64,000 bases of DNA from Muribaculaceae bacterium (GCA_023666425.1 JAMPCA010000001.1:70216-134215), one strand, 5' to 3'; shown: positions 52,712-62,356, counted from the first letter of the stretch. Numbers and translations: made by a program. Notes: a model not told the origin generated them from the letters alone.

Positions 52712-53197
52712 TTACTCCCAATATTCTAACAGTTTTTCATCAATGGGGGCTATTTTTTCCTTTCCCCCTAATTCACTGTAAAATGCTAATTTTTCAATCT
52801 CTTCTTTATCTGTTCTGTATTTGTTTATATACTCCATATATTCAACAGGCAGACTGATTCCATAGAGTCCGCCATATTCATAATGCCATTCCGGATTAAA
52901 ATAGCCCGGCGCCATATAGTAGTGCATCAATCCGATATATGAAAAATTTACATCCCATAATCCCAATTCTTCACCGCATTCCCGCCTGATGCATTCTGTC
53001 AGTGTCTCATTTTTCTCCCGGCATCCTCCGAAAATTTCCCAATCCTGTCTGTACCTGTTCCAGCCAAGTAAATAATCAGCGCCCACTTTGACAATTGCGA
53101 GGCAATGATTGACCGGTTTATATTTTGTTTCTGCGGCTTCTTCTTCGACGCTGATAATTTCTAACAGTTCATTTCCTCTATCGTCTTTTACTATCAA
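52712..53197 (-). CDS. Nudix hydrolase
   Basis: About 161 residues if the TTG at 53197 is used (GGAGG 8 bases upstream); it begins MIVKDDRGNELLEIISVEEE. The frame is open for another 52 codons, but these overlap the upstream 2H gene. The Nudix box is GGCREKNETL followed by RRECGEELG, intact. The N-terminal pattern resembles isopentenyl-diphosphate isomerase-like and ADP-ribose hydrolase Nudix groups. It starts 50 bp after the 2H phosphoesterase gene. Confidence 0.85.
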   Translation of the reverse strand: MIVKDDRGNELLEIISVEEEAAETKYKPVNHCLAIVKVGADYLLGWNRYRQDWEIFGGCREKNETLTECIRRECGEELGLWDVNFSYIGLMHYYMAPGYFNPEWHYEYGGLYGISLPVEYMEYINKYRTDKEEIEKLAFYSELGGKEKIAPIDEKLLEYWE

Positions 53198-53246
53198 TGT
53201 AATATCCTCCACAAAATTCCGCTTGAAAACATTATCTGCTGTAGTA

Positions 53247-53813
53247 TTATATATCACAAACCTTATAACAAAAATATGTTCCCGGAGTAATATCATCATC
53301 GTCATAATATAATAAACCGAGTTTACCAAATGTAAATGTCTGATTATAATCACTCTTTATCAATTCATTATAAGCCCTTTGATATGATTCATAGTCTGCG
53401 CCACCAATGGCAAACGTCATATGGAAAACATAATCATCATCATGTTCTGCCGGACACGGTCCAAATATTTTACATAATTCTTCATTTAACCTTTTCTGCG
53501 CATCTACAAGCTGCGGCGTTTCTTTTACTTGCAAACTCATACATCCAGATTCGGCTCCACCTAATACATTAGATGGAACTATATCCATATCCACAAATTC
53601 AATATCAAATGGATCTAGTTCTTTTACGAATCTGTCAAAGAATCTTTCCATATCCTCTAAGCAGGGAATCACAAATGGCTGCTTTAAGGAAACATGCTGT
53701 GGCAGCCTTGCCATTTCAAACCCCGTTTTTCCATACCTATGTGCTTCCAGCATCAGTTTTCTGCCATAATTCTCTGCATCGTTATCTGCAATTAAAACTA
53801 TTGTTGCTTTCAT
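53247..53813 (-). CDS. 2H phosphoesterase / 2'-5' RNA ligase-like protein
   Basis: 188 residues starting MKATIVLIADNDAENYGRKL. The two His motifs are RLPQHVSLKQPF (HVS) and DYVFHMTFAIGG (HMT), spaced as in the 2H superfamily, which opens or closes 2',3'-cyclic phosphates and ADP-ribose 1'',2''-cyclic phosphate. The pair with the downstream Nudix gene is suggestive of nucleotide-sugar repair. Cytoplasmic. Confidence 0.88.
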   Translation of the reverse strand: MKATIVLIADNDAENYGRKLMLEAHRYGKTGFEMARLPQHVSLKQPFVIPCLEDMERFFDRFVKELDPFDIEFVDMDIVPSNVLGGAESGCMSLQVKETPQLVDAQKRLNEELCKIFGPCPAEHDDDYVFHMTFAIGGADYESYQRAYNELIKSDYNQTFTFGKLGLLYYDDDDITPGTYFCYKVCDI

Positions 53814-53922
53814 TCTGTTTCATCTCCCTCTTCTACAACTTCTCCATTTTTTCGCAGAGCCTTCATAATTTGCAGCTACTTTCTCTTTTTCGCTTTGACG
53901 ATTTGGCAGCACCATGTATTTT

Positions 53923-56900
53923 CTACACCGCCAGCAGCTCCATCAGCTCCTCCCGGCTCAGTGCCGCAAGACCTCCCATCTCGCCGCTTAAAATCTCGTC
54001 CGCGAGATCCGCCTTGCCCTCCTGCATCTTAAGAATCTTCTCCTCGATGGAATCCTTCACGATCAGCCGGTACACCGACACAATCTTTTCCTGTCCGATT
54101 CTGTGCGCCCGGTCCGTGGCCTGGTTCTGCACCGCCTGATTCCACCATGGATCATAGTGGATCACAATATCCGCCCCGGTCAGATTCAGTCCTGTCCCCC
54201 CCGCCTTTAGCGAAATCAAAAACACCGGCGTCTCATCTCCATTGAAAGCCTTGACCAGATGCATCCGCTCCTCCTTCGAGGTAGCGCCGGTAATCTTGTA
54301 GAATGCAATGTCCTTCTGCTTCAAATCCTGCTCCAGCAGCTCCAGCATGGTCGTGAACTGGGAGAACACCAGCATCTTGTGTCCGCCCTCCATGGCGCTC
54401 TCAATCAGCTCCAGGCACGCCAGCCGTTTCGCGGATTCCCCCGCGTAATCCTCAAACAAGAGCGACGGATCGCAGCAGATCTGCCGAAGCCTTGTAAGCT
54501 CCGCCAGCACCTGAATCTTGTTTTTCCGGTAATTCTCATCGCTCTCCGTCTCCAGCATCTGACGCATACGCACCACCTGACCGTCGTACACCTGGCGCTG
54601 CGTCTCCTCCATATGCGCGTACTGCACTTCCTCCAGCTTTTCCGGGAGATCTTTTAGCACGTCCTTTTTCAGCCTCCTTAGGATAAAGGGCGACACCATG
54701 CGCCTGAGCTGTACAGTTGCCTGTTCATCTTTACTTTTAGTGATCGGAGCCTCAAAATCCCTTCGGAAACTCTCATAGCTGTATAAAAAGCCCGGCATGA
54801 GAAAATCAAAAATGCTCCATAGCTCACTCAGGCGGTTCTCGATGGGCGTTCCGGTCAGCGCGTAGCGCACCCGGCTGTCCACCAGCTTGACCGCCTTTGC
54901 CGCCGCCGTGGTCTGGTTTTTGATATACTGGGCTTCATCAATAATATGATAGGAAAAGTGTTTCCCGTCATATATATCAATGTCCCTCTTCAAAAGGTCG
55001 TAGGAAGTCACCAGCACGTCCCAGTTCTCATATTCCCCGAGAAGCTCCATGCGCTCCTCCTTCTTCCCCGCCAGCACCGCCACCGCAAGCTCCGGGGCAA
55101 AACGCAGGAATTCCTCCCGCCAGTTGTATATCAGGGACGCCGGACACACCACGAGAGCCGTTCCACTGCCGCCGCTCTCTTTATCGGAAAGCAGCACAGA
55201 GATCACCTGCAGCGTCTTTCCCAGTCCCATATCGTCTGCCAGAATACCCCCGAAATGATTCTCCCGGAGAGTACACAGCCAGCGAAAGCCGTATTTCTGA
55301 TAATTGCGCATCGTGTCCTTGAGCTCCGCCGGAAGCTCATAATCCGAATCCTTAACCGTCTTGAATTCCTTCACCAGCTTTTTAAAATTCTTGTCCCGCT
55401 CCGCATAAATATCCTCGTTCTGCTCCAGCATCTTATCCAGATACAGCGCGCGGTAGAGGGGCAGATGCATTTTCCCTTTAACGAATTCCTTCGGGGAGAT
55501 GCGCAGAGCCTCCATCATTGCGGCCAGCTCCATAAGACTCTCATTCTCCAAATCCAGAAAATCGCCGTTTCGCAGACGGTAGTATTTTTTCTTTTTCTTA
55601 TAATGAAACAGGATATCCAGAAGCTCCTCCTGCGTCAAATCATCGGAAAGCACTTCCAGATCCATGATATCGCTGCGCACAGAGACTCCGACCGTTACCT
55701 TGGCATGGTCGCGGATCTTAAGCCGCCGGAAGCGGTCTGTCGTCTCCACCATCCCCAGCTCCATGAGCTGTGAAAGTCCGGTATTCAGAAAATGATAAAC
55801 GGCATCCGCGTCCTGTCCACAGTGAAAGCTCTTATTCTCCCAGTCCCTCTCGGGGAAAAGCGCCTCCACTGCCTCCAGCACCCCAATTTCCTCCTGCACG
55901 TCACGGACAGCCGCCTTCGGCAAGTCTGCAATGCGCCAGTCGATCAGGTCGAACTTCTCTTCCCCGTATGCCACCTTCGCCGTGCAGACCACATTGCCGT
56001 TCTCAGCGTCCAGATAGAAAACAAAGACCGCCTCCGGCGGAAGATAGCTCTCAATCGTCTGTTTCTTCTCTATACTGACGTCCGCCAGCTCTGACAGTCT
56101 CGGAAGCACACGGTAATAGAATTCCGACAGATTCCGTCTGCCGATCACCATGTTCAGCCTGCCCGTATACTCTGCAAGCTCCATCAGCGGCCGCAGCCCG
56201 CGCTCGCACTCTCCGGTGATTCTTATCAGCTTGTCCTCCCGGTACAGATAGGTGTGCTCCAGACCATACAGAATCTCCGGCATCCGTCCCGTCATTCGCA
56301 CACCGTGAAATACACCCCCCGCATCCTCCTCTGCGTCCACGGTGATGTTGGGCCGTACTGCTCCCTCCTCCAGTTTAAGCACCATATCCTTCTTCGCCGG
56401 ATGAAATTTATCGGAAAAGGGAATGGTATGCCCGCAATAAAGGGTGAAAAACTGGTCGAGCCTCCCGCCATAAAGCCCGATGCGGTTGACAATCTCGTCG
56501 CCTCCGCCAGCGTACCTGCCGCCAGTCTGGCTGTTGCGGTCCCTTGCCTCCTCCTCGCGGATCACCCGCCGGATAAACTGATACAGTTCCAGACTGTCCC
56601 TGTCAAATTCACACAGCGCAAAATCGAGCATCGAGCTTTTTCCCTGCGGCAGCGTACCCCGCTTCTCCACCGCTTCCACAAGCTCTGGAAAATTCTTGAC
56701 CACATACAGCTTTGAGGTTCCGCACCGCACAGACAATTGCAGCATGGAAAGCGACCACTCCAGTCTTGGCTCCAGCCTGACCCGCTCCGTCAGCGCCTGA
56801 TTTTCCTCCGCCACATTCGCCCGGCGCTCACTCTGGAACGCTTTCAGCAGACGGCGTGCCTCCAGATCCGTGGCGTCCCCAAGATGGTCTCTCTCTATGC

Positions 56901-57579
56901 GCTCCTGCACCAGTAAAAGCAATGCAATTGCATGGGGACAGAGCTTCTGCGGCCGGCTATATACCCCCCATCTGTTATCAAAATTGACCCGGCATCCCCC
57001 CACATAACACTGCATTTTGTGAATCTGCGCATGATCGAACAAAACGCCCACGCTGCCCCGGGACGGCGTAAGCTTACATTCCGCCTCCGCCTCCACGACC
57101 ATGCCCTCCGCGCGTATCTGTGGGATATAGCCCATTTGAAACTCCCGAAGCTCCGCCGCCCCGCTCTCAATCAGCTTCTGCGCGGCCTTATAATCCTTTT
57201 CCATAATCCGGTAGCCGTCTGTGATTTTGCCGAAATCAAAGTAGGAATACTCCTCCGGCTTCACAAAGGGATGAATCTGGCGGTTAATCGAAAGCTTTGA
57301 TCCAGAATCCTGTACAGGCGGCGCAAACTTCTCCTCCACCGCAAAAAGAAGCGCAGCCATATGCTTGCATCGCTTTCCATCCTGCGCATAGAGACAGTCG
57401 CAGCTTAAGGAGGGGCGCTTCCCGCTGGCAAAATCCGCCTCTACACAATAGGGCTTCGTCCCAACCACTTCTGCGGTGTATTTTGATCCCTCCTGCTGCA
57501 AATTCGTCACTCTTCCCTTTATATAGTACTGTCTGCCCCGACCCAGTATGTTCTGCGAAAACAGGTAACTCCATTCCAT
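53923..57579 (-). CDS. SNF2-family helicase with N-terminal SWIM zinc finger
   Basis: 1218 residues. SWIM motif CDCLYAQDGKRCKHMAALLF (residues about 59-78). A long middle part is the bacterial SNF2-associated region. The ATPase begins near residue 740 (MRNYQKYGFRWLCTLRENHF) with ADDMGLGKTLQVISVL about 782, DEAQYIKN about 880, MLVFSQFTTMLELLEQDL and DIVIHYDPWWNQAVQNQATD with DRAHRIGQ about 1150. These translocate on double-stranded DNA; the exact task in bacteria is unclear (RapA-like or defence). Single gene, divergent from murG. Confidence 0.97.
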   Translation of the reverse strand: MEWSYLFSQNILGRGRQYYIKGRVTNLQQEGSKYTAEVVGTKPYCVEADFASGKRPSLSCDCLYAQDGKRCKHMAALLFAVEEKFAPPVQDSGSKLSINRQIHPFVKPEEYSYFDFGKITDGYRIMEKDYKAAQKLIESGAAELREFQMGYIPQIRAEGMVVEAEAECKLTPSRGSVGVLFDHAQIHKMQCYVGGCRVNFDNRWGVYSRPQKLCPHAIALLLLVQERIERDHLGDATDLEARRLLKAFQSERRANVAEENQALTERVRLEPRLEWSLSMLQLSVRCGTSKLYVVKNFPELVEAVEKRGTLPQGKSSMLDFALCEFDRDSLELYQFIRRVIREEEARDRNSQTGGRYAGGGDEIVNRIGLYGGRLDQFFTLYCGHTIPFSDKFHPAKKDMVLKLEEGAVRPNITVDAEEDAGGVFHGVRMTGRMPEILYGLEHTYLYREDKLIRITGECERGLRPLMELAEYTGRLNMVIGRRNLSEFYYRVLPRLSELADVSIEKKQTIESYLPPEAVFVFYLDAENGNVVCTAKVAYGEEKFDLIDWRIADLPKAAVRDVQEEIGVLEAVEALFPERDWENKSFHCGQDADAVYHFLNTGLSQLMELGMVETTDRFRRLKIRDHAKVTVGVSVRSDIMDLEVLSDDLTQEELLDILFHYKKKKKYYRLRNGDFLDLENESLMELAAMMEALRISPKEFVKGKMHLPLYRALYLDKMLEQNEDIYAERDKNFKKLVKEFKTVKDSDYELPAELKDTMRNYQKYGFRWLCTLRENHFGGILADDMGLGKTLQVISVLLSDKESGGSGTALVVCPASLIYNWREEFLRFAPELAVAVLAGKKEERMELLGEYENWDVLVTSYDLLKRDIDIYDGKHFSYHIIDEAQYIKNQTTAAAKAVKLVDSRVRYALTGTPIENRLSELWSIFDFLMPGFLYSYESFRRDFEAPITKSKDEQATVQLRRMVSPFILRRLKKDVLKDLPEKLEEVQYAHMEETQRQVYDGQVVRMRQMLETESDENYRKNKIQVLAELTRLRQICCDPSLLFEDYAGESAKRLACLELIESAMEGGHKMLVFSQFTTMLELLEQDLKQKDIAFYKITGATSKEERMHLVKAFNGDETPVFLISLKAGGTGLNLTGADIVIHYDPWWNQAVQNQATDRAHRIGQEKIVSVYRLIVKDSIEEKILKMQEGKADLADEILSGEMGGLAALSREELMELLAV

Positions 57580-57747
57580 GGCTTTAGCGCTCCTTCTTCA
57601 ATTTCTGCATCCATCCGTATATTCTGTCTCAGTATAACATACATTCCCATAAAAATCTTGACTTTTTCTCCGGTCGTTGTAAGATTAGATAGGAAACAAA
57701 CGGCATAGAAAACATACCATATAGATAGAAAAGGGAAAGGAAAGGTC

Positions 57748-58821
57748 ATGGGAAACAAAAAAATCGTTATGACTGGAGGCGGCACGGCGGGACATGTGAC
57801 GCCAAATATTGCCCTCATGCCGGCATTACGGGAAGCCGGCTATGACATTACATACATCGGCTCCTACAGCGGGATGGAGAAGGATCTGATTGAGGCGCAG
57901 GGTATCCCCTACCGGGGAATTTCCTCCGGTAAGCTGCGCCGGTATTTTGACTGGAAAAATTTCTCCGACCCCTTTAAGGTACTAAAAGGATATGGGCAGG
58001 CCATCTCCATTTTAAAAAAGGAAAAGCCGGATATCGTATTCTCCAAGGGCGGCTTTGTGTCGGTTCCGGTAGTTCTCGCGGCAAGGCACTGCAAAATCCC
58101 TGCCATTATCCACGAATCCGACATTACGCCCGGACTTGCCAACCGCATCGCCGTAAAAGGTGCGAAAAAGGTATGCTGCAATTTCCCTGAAACCATGAAA
58201 TACCTGCCTGCGGACAAGGCGGTGCTGACCGGCTCGCCAATTCGCAGGGAGCTGTTTTTGGGCAGCGCCAGGGCGGCAGAAAAACTCTGCGGCTTCTCCG
58301 TCCAGACAAAGCCCGTTCTCCTCATTGTGGGGGGAAGCTCCGGCTCAAAGGCCATCAACGATGCGGTGCGCCATGTGCTGCCTGAGCTTCTGGAGGAATT
58401 CAACATTATCCACCTCTGTGGGAAGGGCAATCTGGACGACCAGCTTGCCGGGGTGATCGGCTACGCCCAGTTCGAATATGCCGGGTCGGAGCTTGCGGAT
58501 ATCTTTGCCCTCGCGGATCTCGCAATTTCCCGGGCGGGCGCCAATTCCATCTGCGAGCTTTTAGCCCTCCACAAACCGAACATCCTGATTCCCCTCTCTG
58601 CCTCTGCCAGCCGCGGGGATCAGATTCTGAACGCCAAATCCTTCAAAAAGCAGGGATTCTCCTATGTGCTGGAGGAGGAAGCACTAAACGACCAGACGTT
58701 GCTTGCCGCTGTGAGGGAAGTCTACCGCAATCGCGAACAGTATATCCGGGCAATGTCCGAAAGCGGACAGATGGATTCCATCGACGCTATTTTAAAACTC
58801 ATCCAGTCCCTGTCCAATTAA
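57748..58821 (+). CDS. murG: UDP-GlcNAc:lipid I N-acetylglucosaminyltransferase MurG
   Basis: 357 residues starting [20 protein letters not shown], the GGGTxGH donor/lipid loop of MurG. Also [40 protein letters not shown] and [20 protein letters not shown], all family hallmarks. It makes lipid II at the inner membrane face. It is outside the usual dcw cluster, as is the short form of some clostridia that carry a second MurG. Confidence 0.95.
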   Translation: MGNKKIVMTGGGTAGHVTPNIALMPALREAGYDITYIGSYSGMEKDLIEAQGIPYRGISSGKLRRYFDWKNFSDPFKVLKGYGQAISILKKEKPDIVFSKGGFVSVPVVLAARHCKIPAIIHESDITPGLANRIAVKGAKKVCCNFPETMKYLPADKAVLTGSPIRRELFLGSARAAEKLCGFSVQTKPVLLIVGGSSGSKAINDAVRHVLPELLEEFNIIHLCGKGNLDDQLAGVIGYAQFEYAGSELADIFALADLAISRAGANSICELLALHKPNILIPLSASASRGDQILNAKSFKKQGFSYVLEEEALNDQTLLAAVREVYRNREQYIRAMSESGQMDSIDAILKLIQSLSN

Positions 58822-58825
58822 ATCA

Positions 58826-58868
58826 AAAGCCTGCGGCGCGGGATTCCCCGTACCGCAGGCTTTTTCAC
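58826..58868. terminator. Terminator between murG and the HIT gene
   Basis: 11-bp stem AAAGCCTGCGG / CCGCAGGCTTT (58826-58836 with 58853-58863), 16-base loop, then TTC. The symmetric A and T flanks let it work for both convergent genes. Confidence 0.9.
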
Positions 58869-58881
58869 ACCTGCATATATG

Positions 58882-59292
58882 CTACATCTGCATTTTCTCA
58901 CAGATCTCCTTCATCTCCTCATCTGAAAAGGTCTGGGACTTCCACATCAGCAGCTTCTCCTCCGCGGCATAGCGGGGAATCAGATGCATATGGAAATGAA
59001 ATATGGTCTGCCCTGCCGCCTCGCCATTGTTCTGCAGCATGTTGTAACCGTCGCAGCCCAGCGCCTCCTTCTCATGCGCAATTACCCGCTTTGCAAGCTT
59101 TGCCGCCCTCGCCAGCGTCTCTTCCTCCACCTCGTAAATGTCCGCATAGTGCTCCTTTGGCAAAATCAGTGCGTGTCCTTTAGCCGCGGGAGCCGCATCC
59201 AAAATCACCCGGAAATCCTCGTCCTCATACACAGTGTTCGTGGGAATCTCCCCATTTGCCAGCTTGCAAAAAATACAATTGTCGTCTCTCAT
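58882..59292 (-). CDS. HIT family nucleotide hydrolase
   Basis: 136 residues starting MRDDNCIFCKLANGEIPTN. The histidine triad is FHFHMHLIPRYA (HxHxH), preceded by NNGEAAGQTIFHF. Zinc-binding CIFC at the N-terminus is usual for the Hit-like/HINT branch, which removes groups from AMP (AMP-lysine, adenylated intermediates). It follows the flavodoxin/SCP2 gene with a 24-bp gap. Confidence 0.94.
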   Translation of the reverse strand: MRDDNCIFCKLANGEIPTNTVYEDEDFRVILDAAPAAKGHALILPKEHYADIYEVEEETLARAAKLAKRVIAHEKEALGCDGYNMLQNNGEAAGQTIFHFHMHLIPRYAAEEKLLMWKSQTFSDEEMKEICEKMQM

Positions 59293-59316
59293 TGCCTCCC
59301 TCTCCTTTCCTGTTCC

Positions 59317-60306
59317 CTAAAAATTGAAAACCTGATCCAGCATCCGCAGCGTCTTAAAGTTCCCCTTTGCCGTCATGTCCCCGGTCATAAAGGCACGCTG
59401 GAAGGTCATGCGCCCATCCACGATGGACTGCAGCACATCCTTGCTGAGCTTCGCGATCACATCCACATTTTCCTCCTCGGCATAGCGAATTGCCAGCTCG
59501 TCATTCTCCACAGACACATACAGCGGCGTTTTCATATCTTCTATAAGGAAGGAATAGCTGGCACTGAAATCCTCTGTCGGAATAAAGTGGGACTCCAGCT
59601 CCTGAATGTAGGGGCTTCCCTCCTCAGGCGCGGTCTTTTCCATCATGTCCTTGAACATCGTCGCCAGCTCTTCAATATCCTCCTTCTGTTTTTTTACATA
59701 AGTATCGTCCGATACATATTTTGAAAGCTGCTCGCTCTCCTGCGGCGTCAGATTCAGCTGCTGCGTCCGCAGCACACTCTGCTTCACCGCCTGATTGCTG
59801 GTGGGCAGGCTCTTGATTTTCTGCGATATCGTCCGGTAGAGATTCTCCGCCTTTTTTTCTATAATCACATTGTAGTCCTGGCTCATCTCAAAAGACACCA
59901 GATCCTCCACATAGCCGCAGAGCCCCTCACAGGGCAGGCCTCCCAGAAATTCCCAGGCATTTTCCAGCGCCAGTTCCCCCTCCCTCTCTCCGTAGGTGGT
60001 GGACATGACGATGGGCTGCATATAGGTAGAGTGAATCTTCTCCTTATTGCCGTAGAGCCAGCAGGCGTCCAGAAACTGCTGCATGTAGCCGCCGATCCCC
60101 AGCCATTCCACAGTAGTTGCCAGTATGATGCCATCTACCTCCTTAAAGGTCTGGGGCAGCGTCGCAATCTCATTTTTATGCTCATAGATATTGATGCGCT
60201 CCACATCGACCCGGAGCTCCCGCAGCACACCCTCCATTTTATTTAGAACATACAGCGTGGGATCGTCCAGCAGACCCCGGCCGCCATAATATACATTAAT
60301 TTTCAT
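59317..60306 (-). CDS. Flavodoxin-fold / SCP2 sterol-carrier domain protein
   Basis: 329 residues. The N-terminal half is an NADPH-dependent FMN reductase-like fold without the full flavodoxin loop (MKINVYYGGRGLLDDPTLYV, IILATTVEWLGIGGYMQQFL). The C-terminal third is an SCP2 domain (SVENDELAIRYAEEENVDVI, KLSKDVLQSIVDGRMTFQRA, GDMTAKGNFKTLRMLDQVF) that binds hydrophobic ligands. A flavin enzyme acting on a lipid-like substrate is inferred. It overlaps the rhomboid gene by 11 bp. Confidence 0.88.
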   Translation of the reverse strand: MKINVYYGGRGLLDDPTLYVLNKMEGVLRELRVDVERINIYEHKNEIATLPQTFKEVDGIILATTVEWLGIGGYMQQFLDACWLYGNKEKIHSTYMQPIVMSTTYGEREGELALENAWEFLGGLPCEGLCGYVEDLVSFEMSQDYNVIIEKKAENLYRTISQKIKSLPTSNQAVKQSVLRTQQLNLTPQESEQLSKYVSDDTYVKKQKEDIEELATMFKDMMEKTAPEEGSPYIQELESHFIPTEDFSASYSFLIEDMKTPLYVSVENDELAIRYAEEENVDVIAKLSKDVLQSIVDGRMTFQRAFMTGDMTAKGNFKTLRMLDQVFNF

Positions 60307-60904
60307 ATTCTTCTACTCCTTTCGGTTTTTTACTATATAAAAAGACGCTGAGCAGGTAACCCGTCAGAATCCCTCCGACATGTCCCCAGTTATCTACACC
60401 CTCCTCAGCGGCAATGCCGGTGTATATGATGTATACAAGCCCCAAAACGACTCTCCAGCTGGCCAGTTTCCCACGCAGCATCCGATCCAGAACCAAAACC
60501 CACAGCCACCCGGCAAGCACGCCGAAGATGGCGCCGGAAGCCCCCGCTGATACGGCATAGTGTCCGGAAATACGCATGTGCAGGTAGCTCACGATGCTGG
60601 AACCGACTGCAGAGCAGAGGTACAAAATGAAAAACCGGATATGTCCCAACACCGACTCCAGATACTTCCCGGCATAGACGAGGCACAGCATGTTCGCGAG
60701 GAGGTGACTGATGCCAAAGTGCAGAAAGGCCGAGGTCAAAAAACGCCAGTATTCCCAATTCTCCATGATCCGCTCCGGCCAGACTGCCCCCATTTCTATC
60801 ATAAATTCAGCATCATTTGTACTGCCTATCATTTCCAGCCAGAAAAACACCACATAATTGGCTGCCACAAACAAATAGGTAATATAAGGCTTATTGTCCC
60901 TCAT
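60296..60904 (-). CDS. Rhomboid family intramembrane serine protease, paralog 1
   Basis: 202 residues, six hydrophobic segments. FLHFGISHLLANMLCL is the HxxxN motif, VSAGASGAIFGVLAG holds the catalytic serine (GASG), and DNWGHVGGILTGY the catalytic histidine. It cuts single-pass membrane proteins within the bilayer. Strongly similar to the next gene upstream, with which it overlaps by 14 bp, so a tandem duplication. Confidence 0.95.
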   Translation of the reverse strand: MRDNKPYITYLFVAANYVVFFWLEMIGSTNDAEFMIEMGAVWPERIMENWEYWRFLTSAFLHFGISHLLANMLCLVYAGKYLESVLGHIRFFILYLCSAVGSSIVSYLHMRISGHYAVSAGASGAIFGVLAGWLWVLVLDRMLRGKLASWRVVLGLVYIIYTGIAAEEGVDNWGHVGGILTGYLLSVFLYSKKPKGVEEYEN

Positions 60905-61514
60905 GGCCTGCTTCTGCTCCTTTGACTCCTTTCGGCTTTTTCCTGTATAAAAAGACGCTGAGCAGGGAGCCTGTCAGAAGCCCTCCAATATGCCCCCAGT
61001 TATCCACACCTGCGGAAGTAATTCCAATGTACAGGCTGAGCACGATCATAAAAAGAATTCCCCAGTCTGTCAGCGTCTCATAATGTCCCCGGTTCTGCAC
61101 CACGACCCACAACAACCCGGCAATCACGCCGAAGATGGCGCCGGAGGCTCCCGCTGACACGGCATAGTCTCCCGTGTGCAGCATGTACAGACAGCTCAGG
61201 CCACAGCCCCCGACTGCGGCACAGAGATAGAGAATGAAATACCGGACATGCCCCATTGCCCTCTCCAGAATCGGCCCTGCGCAGAAGAGAAGCAGCATAT
61301 TGTTGAGGAGATGCCCAAAACCAAAGTGCAGAAAGGCCGCCGTCAAAAGTCTCCAGTATTCCCCCTTCTCCCTGATATTCTCCGGCCAGACAGCGCCCAT
61401 CCTAATCATAAATTCCATATCATATTCTGTGCTGCCCATTTTCTCCAGCACAAGAAATACCATAATATTGATACCGAAAAACAGATAGGTGACATAAGGC
61501 TTATCTTCCTTCAT
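60891..61514 (-). CDS. Rhomboid family intramembrane serine protease, paralog 2
   Basis: 207 residues with the same catalytic elements (FLHFGFGHLLNNMLLL, SAGASGAIFGVIAG, DNWGHIGGLLTGS) and very similar ends (KPYVTYLFFGINIMV, FLYRKKPKGVKG). Divergence from paralog 1 is spread evenly and includes all loops, so both copies appear to be under selection. First gene of the rhomboid pair; its ATG is 3 bp after the stop of the basic-tail protein gene. Confidence 0.95.
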   Translation of the reverse strand: MKEDKPYVTYLFFGINIMVFLVLEKMGSTEYDMEFMIRMGAVWPENIREKGEYWRLLTAAFLHFGFGHLLNNMLLLFCAGPILERAMGHVRYFILYLCAAVGGCGLSCLYMLHTGDYAVSAGASGAIFGVIAGLLWVVVQNRGHYETLTDWGILFMIVLSLYIGITSAGVDNWGHIGGLLTGSLLSVFLYRKKPKGVKGAEAGHEGQ

Positions 61515-61517
61515 CGC

Positions 61518-62063
61518 CTATTCCTGCCCGGTGTATTCGCGGTCACGGCGGCTTCTGTCGCCCCGGTTGCGGCGTCTGTCACGGCGAACCTCCCGGCTGC
61601 CGGACACCTCCCGCTCACGGTGCTCTCCACGCGCATTATCCCTGACCGGACGGCTTTTGCCGCGCTCTCTGTAATTTCTGTCCCCGCGGTTCTCCCCACG
61701 GTTCTCCCCGCTGTTGTCCCGGTTTCCCTGCGGGCTCCTGTGGCTCTGCTCCCTGCGGCTGTCCCAGCCCTCACGGCTGCTTCTGGCCGGACGGTCACTG
61801 CGCTCATTCCTGCGCTCATTTCCCTCTCCCGGCTCACTCCTGCGGCGCTCCTCCTGCACGGGACGCTCCTTTTTCCTTCCTATATATACATTCCACTTTG
61901 CGTAGGCTTCCTGCGCGTTTCTCGAGCGGTAGATGACCTCCCGCTCCTCACCCACGATATTCGTGATGCTGTACCAGCCCTTGTCGTAACCGAACTCGGC
62001 CTCTTTCCCCTCTACTTCCTTACTTCCCAGTACAAACTTATGTATTGCCTGCTGCTGCGCCAT
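61518..62063 (-). CDS. Protein with small N-terminal domain and long Arg/Glu/Asp-rich tail
   Basis: About 181 residues from MAQQQAIHKFVLGSKEVEGK (ATG at 62063, AGGAGG 7 bases upstream). Residues 1-65 form a compact domain (GYDKGWYSITNIVGEEREVI, RNAQEAYAKWNVYIGR). The last 115 are low-complexity and rich in Arg, Glu, Asp, Ser and Gly (NRGENRGDRNYRE-like), expected to be disordered and RNA- or DNA-interacting. It overlaps none but begins 3 bp before the CarD-like stop, so the two are coupled. Confidence 0.8.
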   Translation of the reverse strand: MAQQQAIHKFVLGSKEVEGKEAEFGYDKGWYSITNIVGEEREVIYRSRNAQEAYAKWNVYIGRKKERPVQEERRRSEPGEGNERRNERSDRPARSSREGWDSRREQSHRSPQGNRDNSGENRGENRGDRNYRERGKSRPVRDNARGEHREREVSGSREVRRDRRRNRGDRSRRDREYTGQE

Positions 62064-62065
62064 CG

Positions 62066-62356
62066 TCAATCCTCCTTATGTAACACATAATCTACGGCTT
62101 CCTTAAGCCTCTCATCCTTCGCGAGCGCCTCGCTGTCCTGCTCCAGTGCCCGGGCCTCCTCCTCGCTAAAGAGCTCCCGCAGCATGACCTGATGGTTGTC
62201 CACCGGAATGTATGCCACCTTCTCCTTGTCAAACACCGAGCGCAGCACATAGTAAGGCACCCCCGGCTCTCCCCGCGCGGCGGAGAGGGAGACGATATTA
62301 TCTACCCGGCATACGCCCTGCGTCTCGCTGTAAATCACCTGTTTTTTCTCAAACAT
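62066..62356 (-). CDS. CarD-like transcription regulator (RID domain only)
   Basis: 96 residues starting MFEKKQVIYSETQGVCRVDN. The first 60 residues follow the CarD/TRCF RNA-polymerase interacting domain (YYVLRSVFDKEKVAYIPVDN); the rest is a helix (LFSEEEARALEQDSEALA). It probably binds the RNA polymerase beta subunit, but the DNA-binding helical half of full CarD is short or absent. Co-translated with the basic-tail gene. Confidence 0.85.
   Translation of the reverse strand: MFEKKQVIYSETQGVCRVDNIVSLSAARGEPGVPYYVLRSVFDKEKVAYIPVDNHQVMLRELFSEEEARALEQDSEALAKDERLKEAVDYVLHKED

Noticed and set aside
52712-53353. Full 213-codon frame for the Nudix gene
   Set aside because: The first 52 codons overlap the upstream gene partly and look unlike a Nudix N-terminus; the TTG at 53197 has a good ribosome site.
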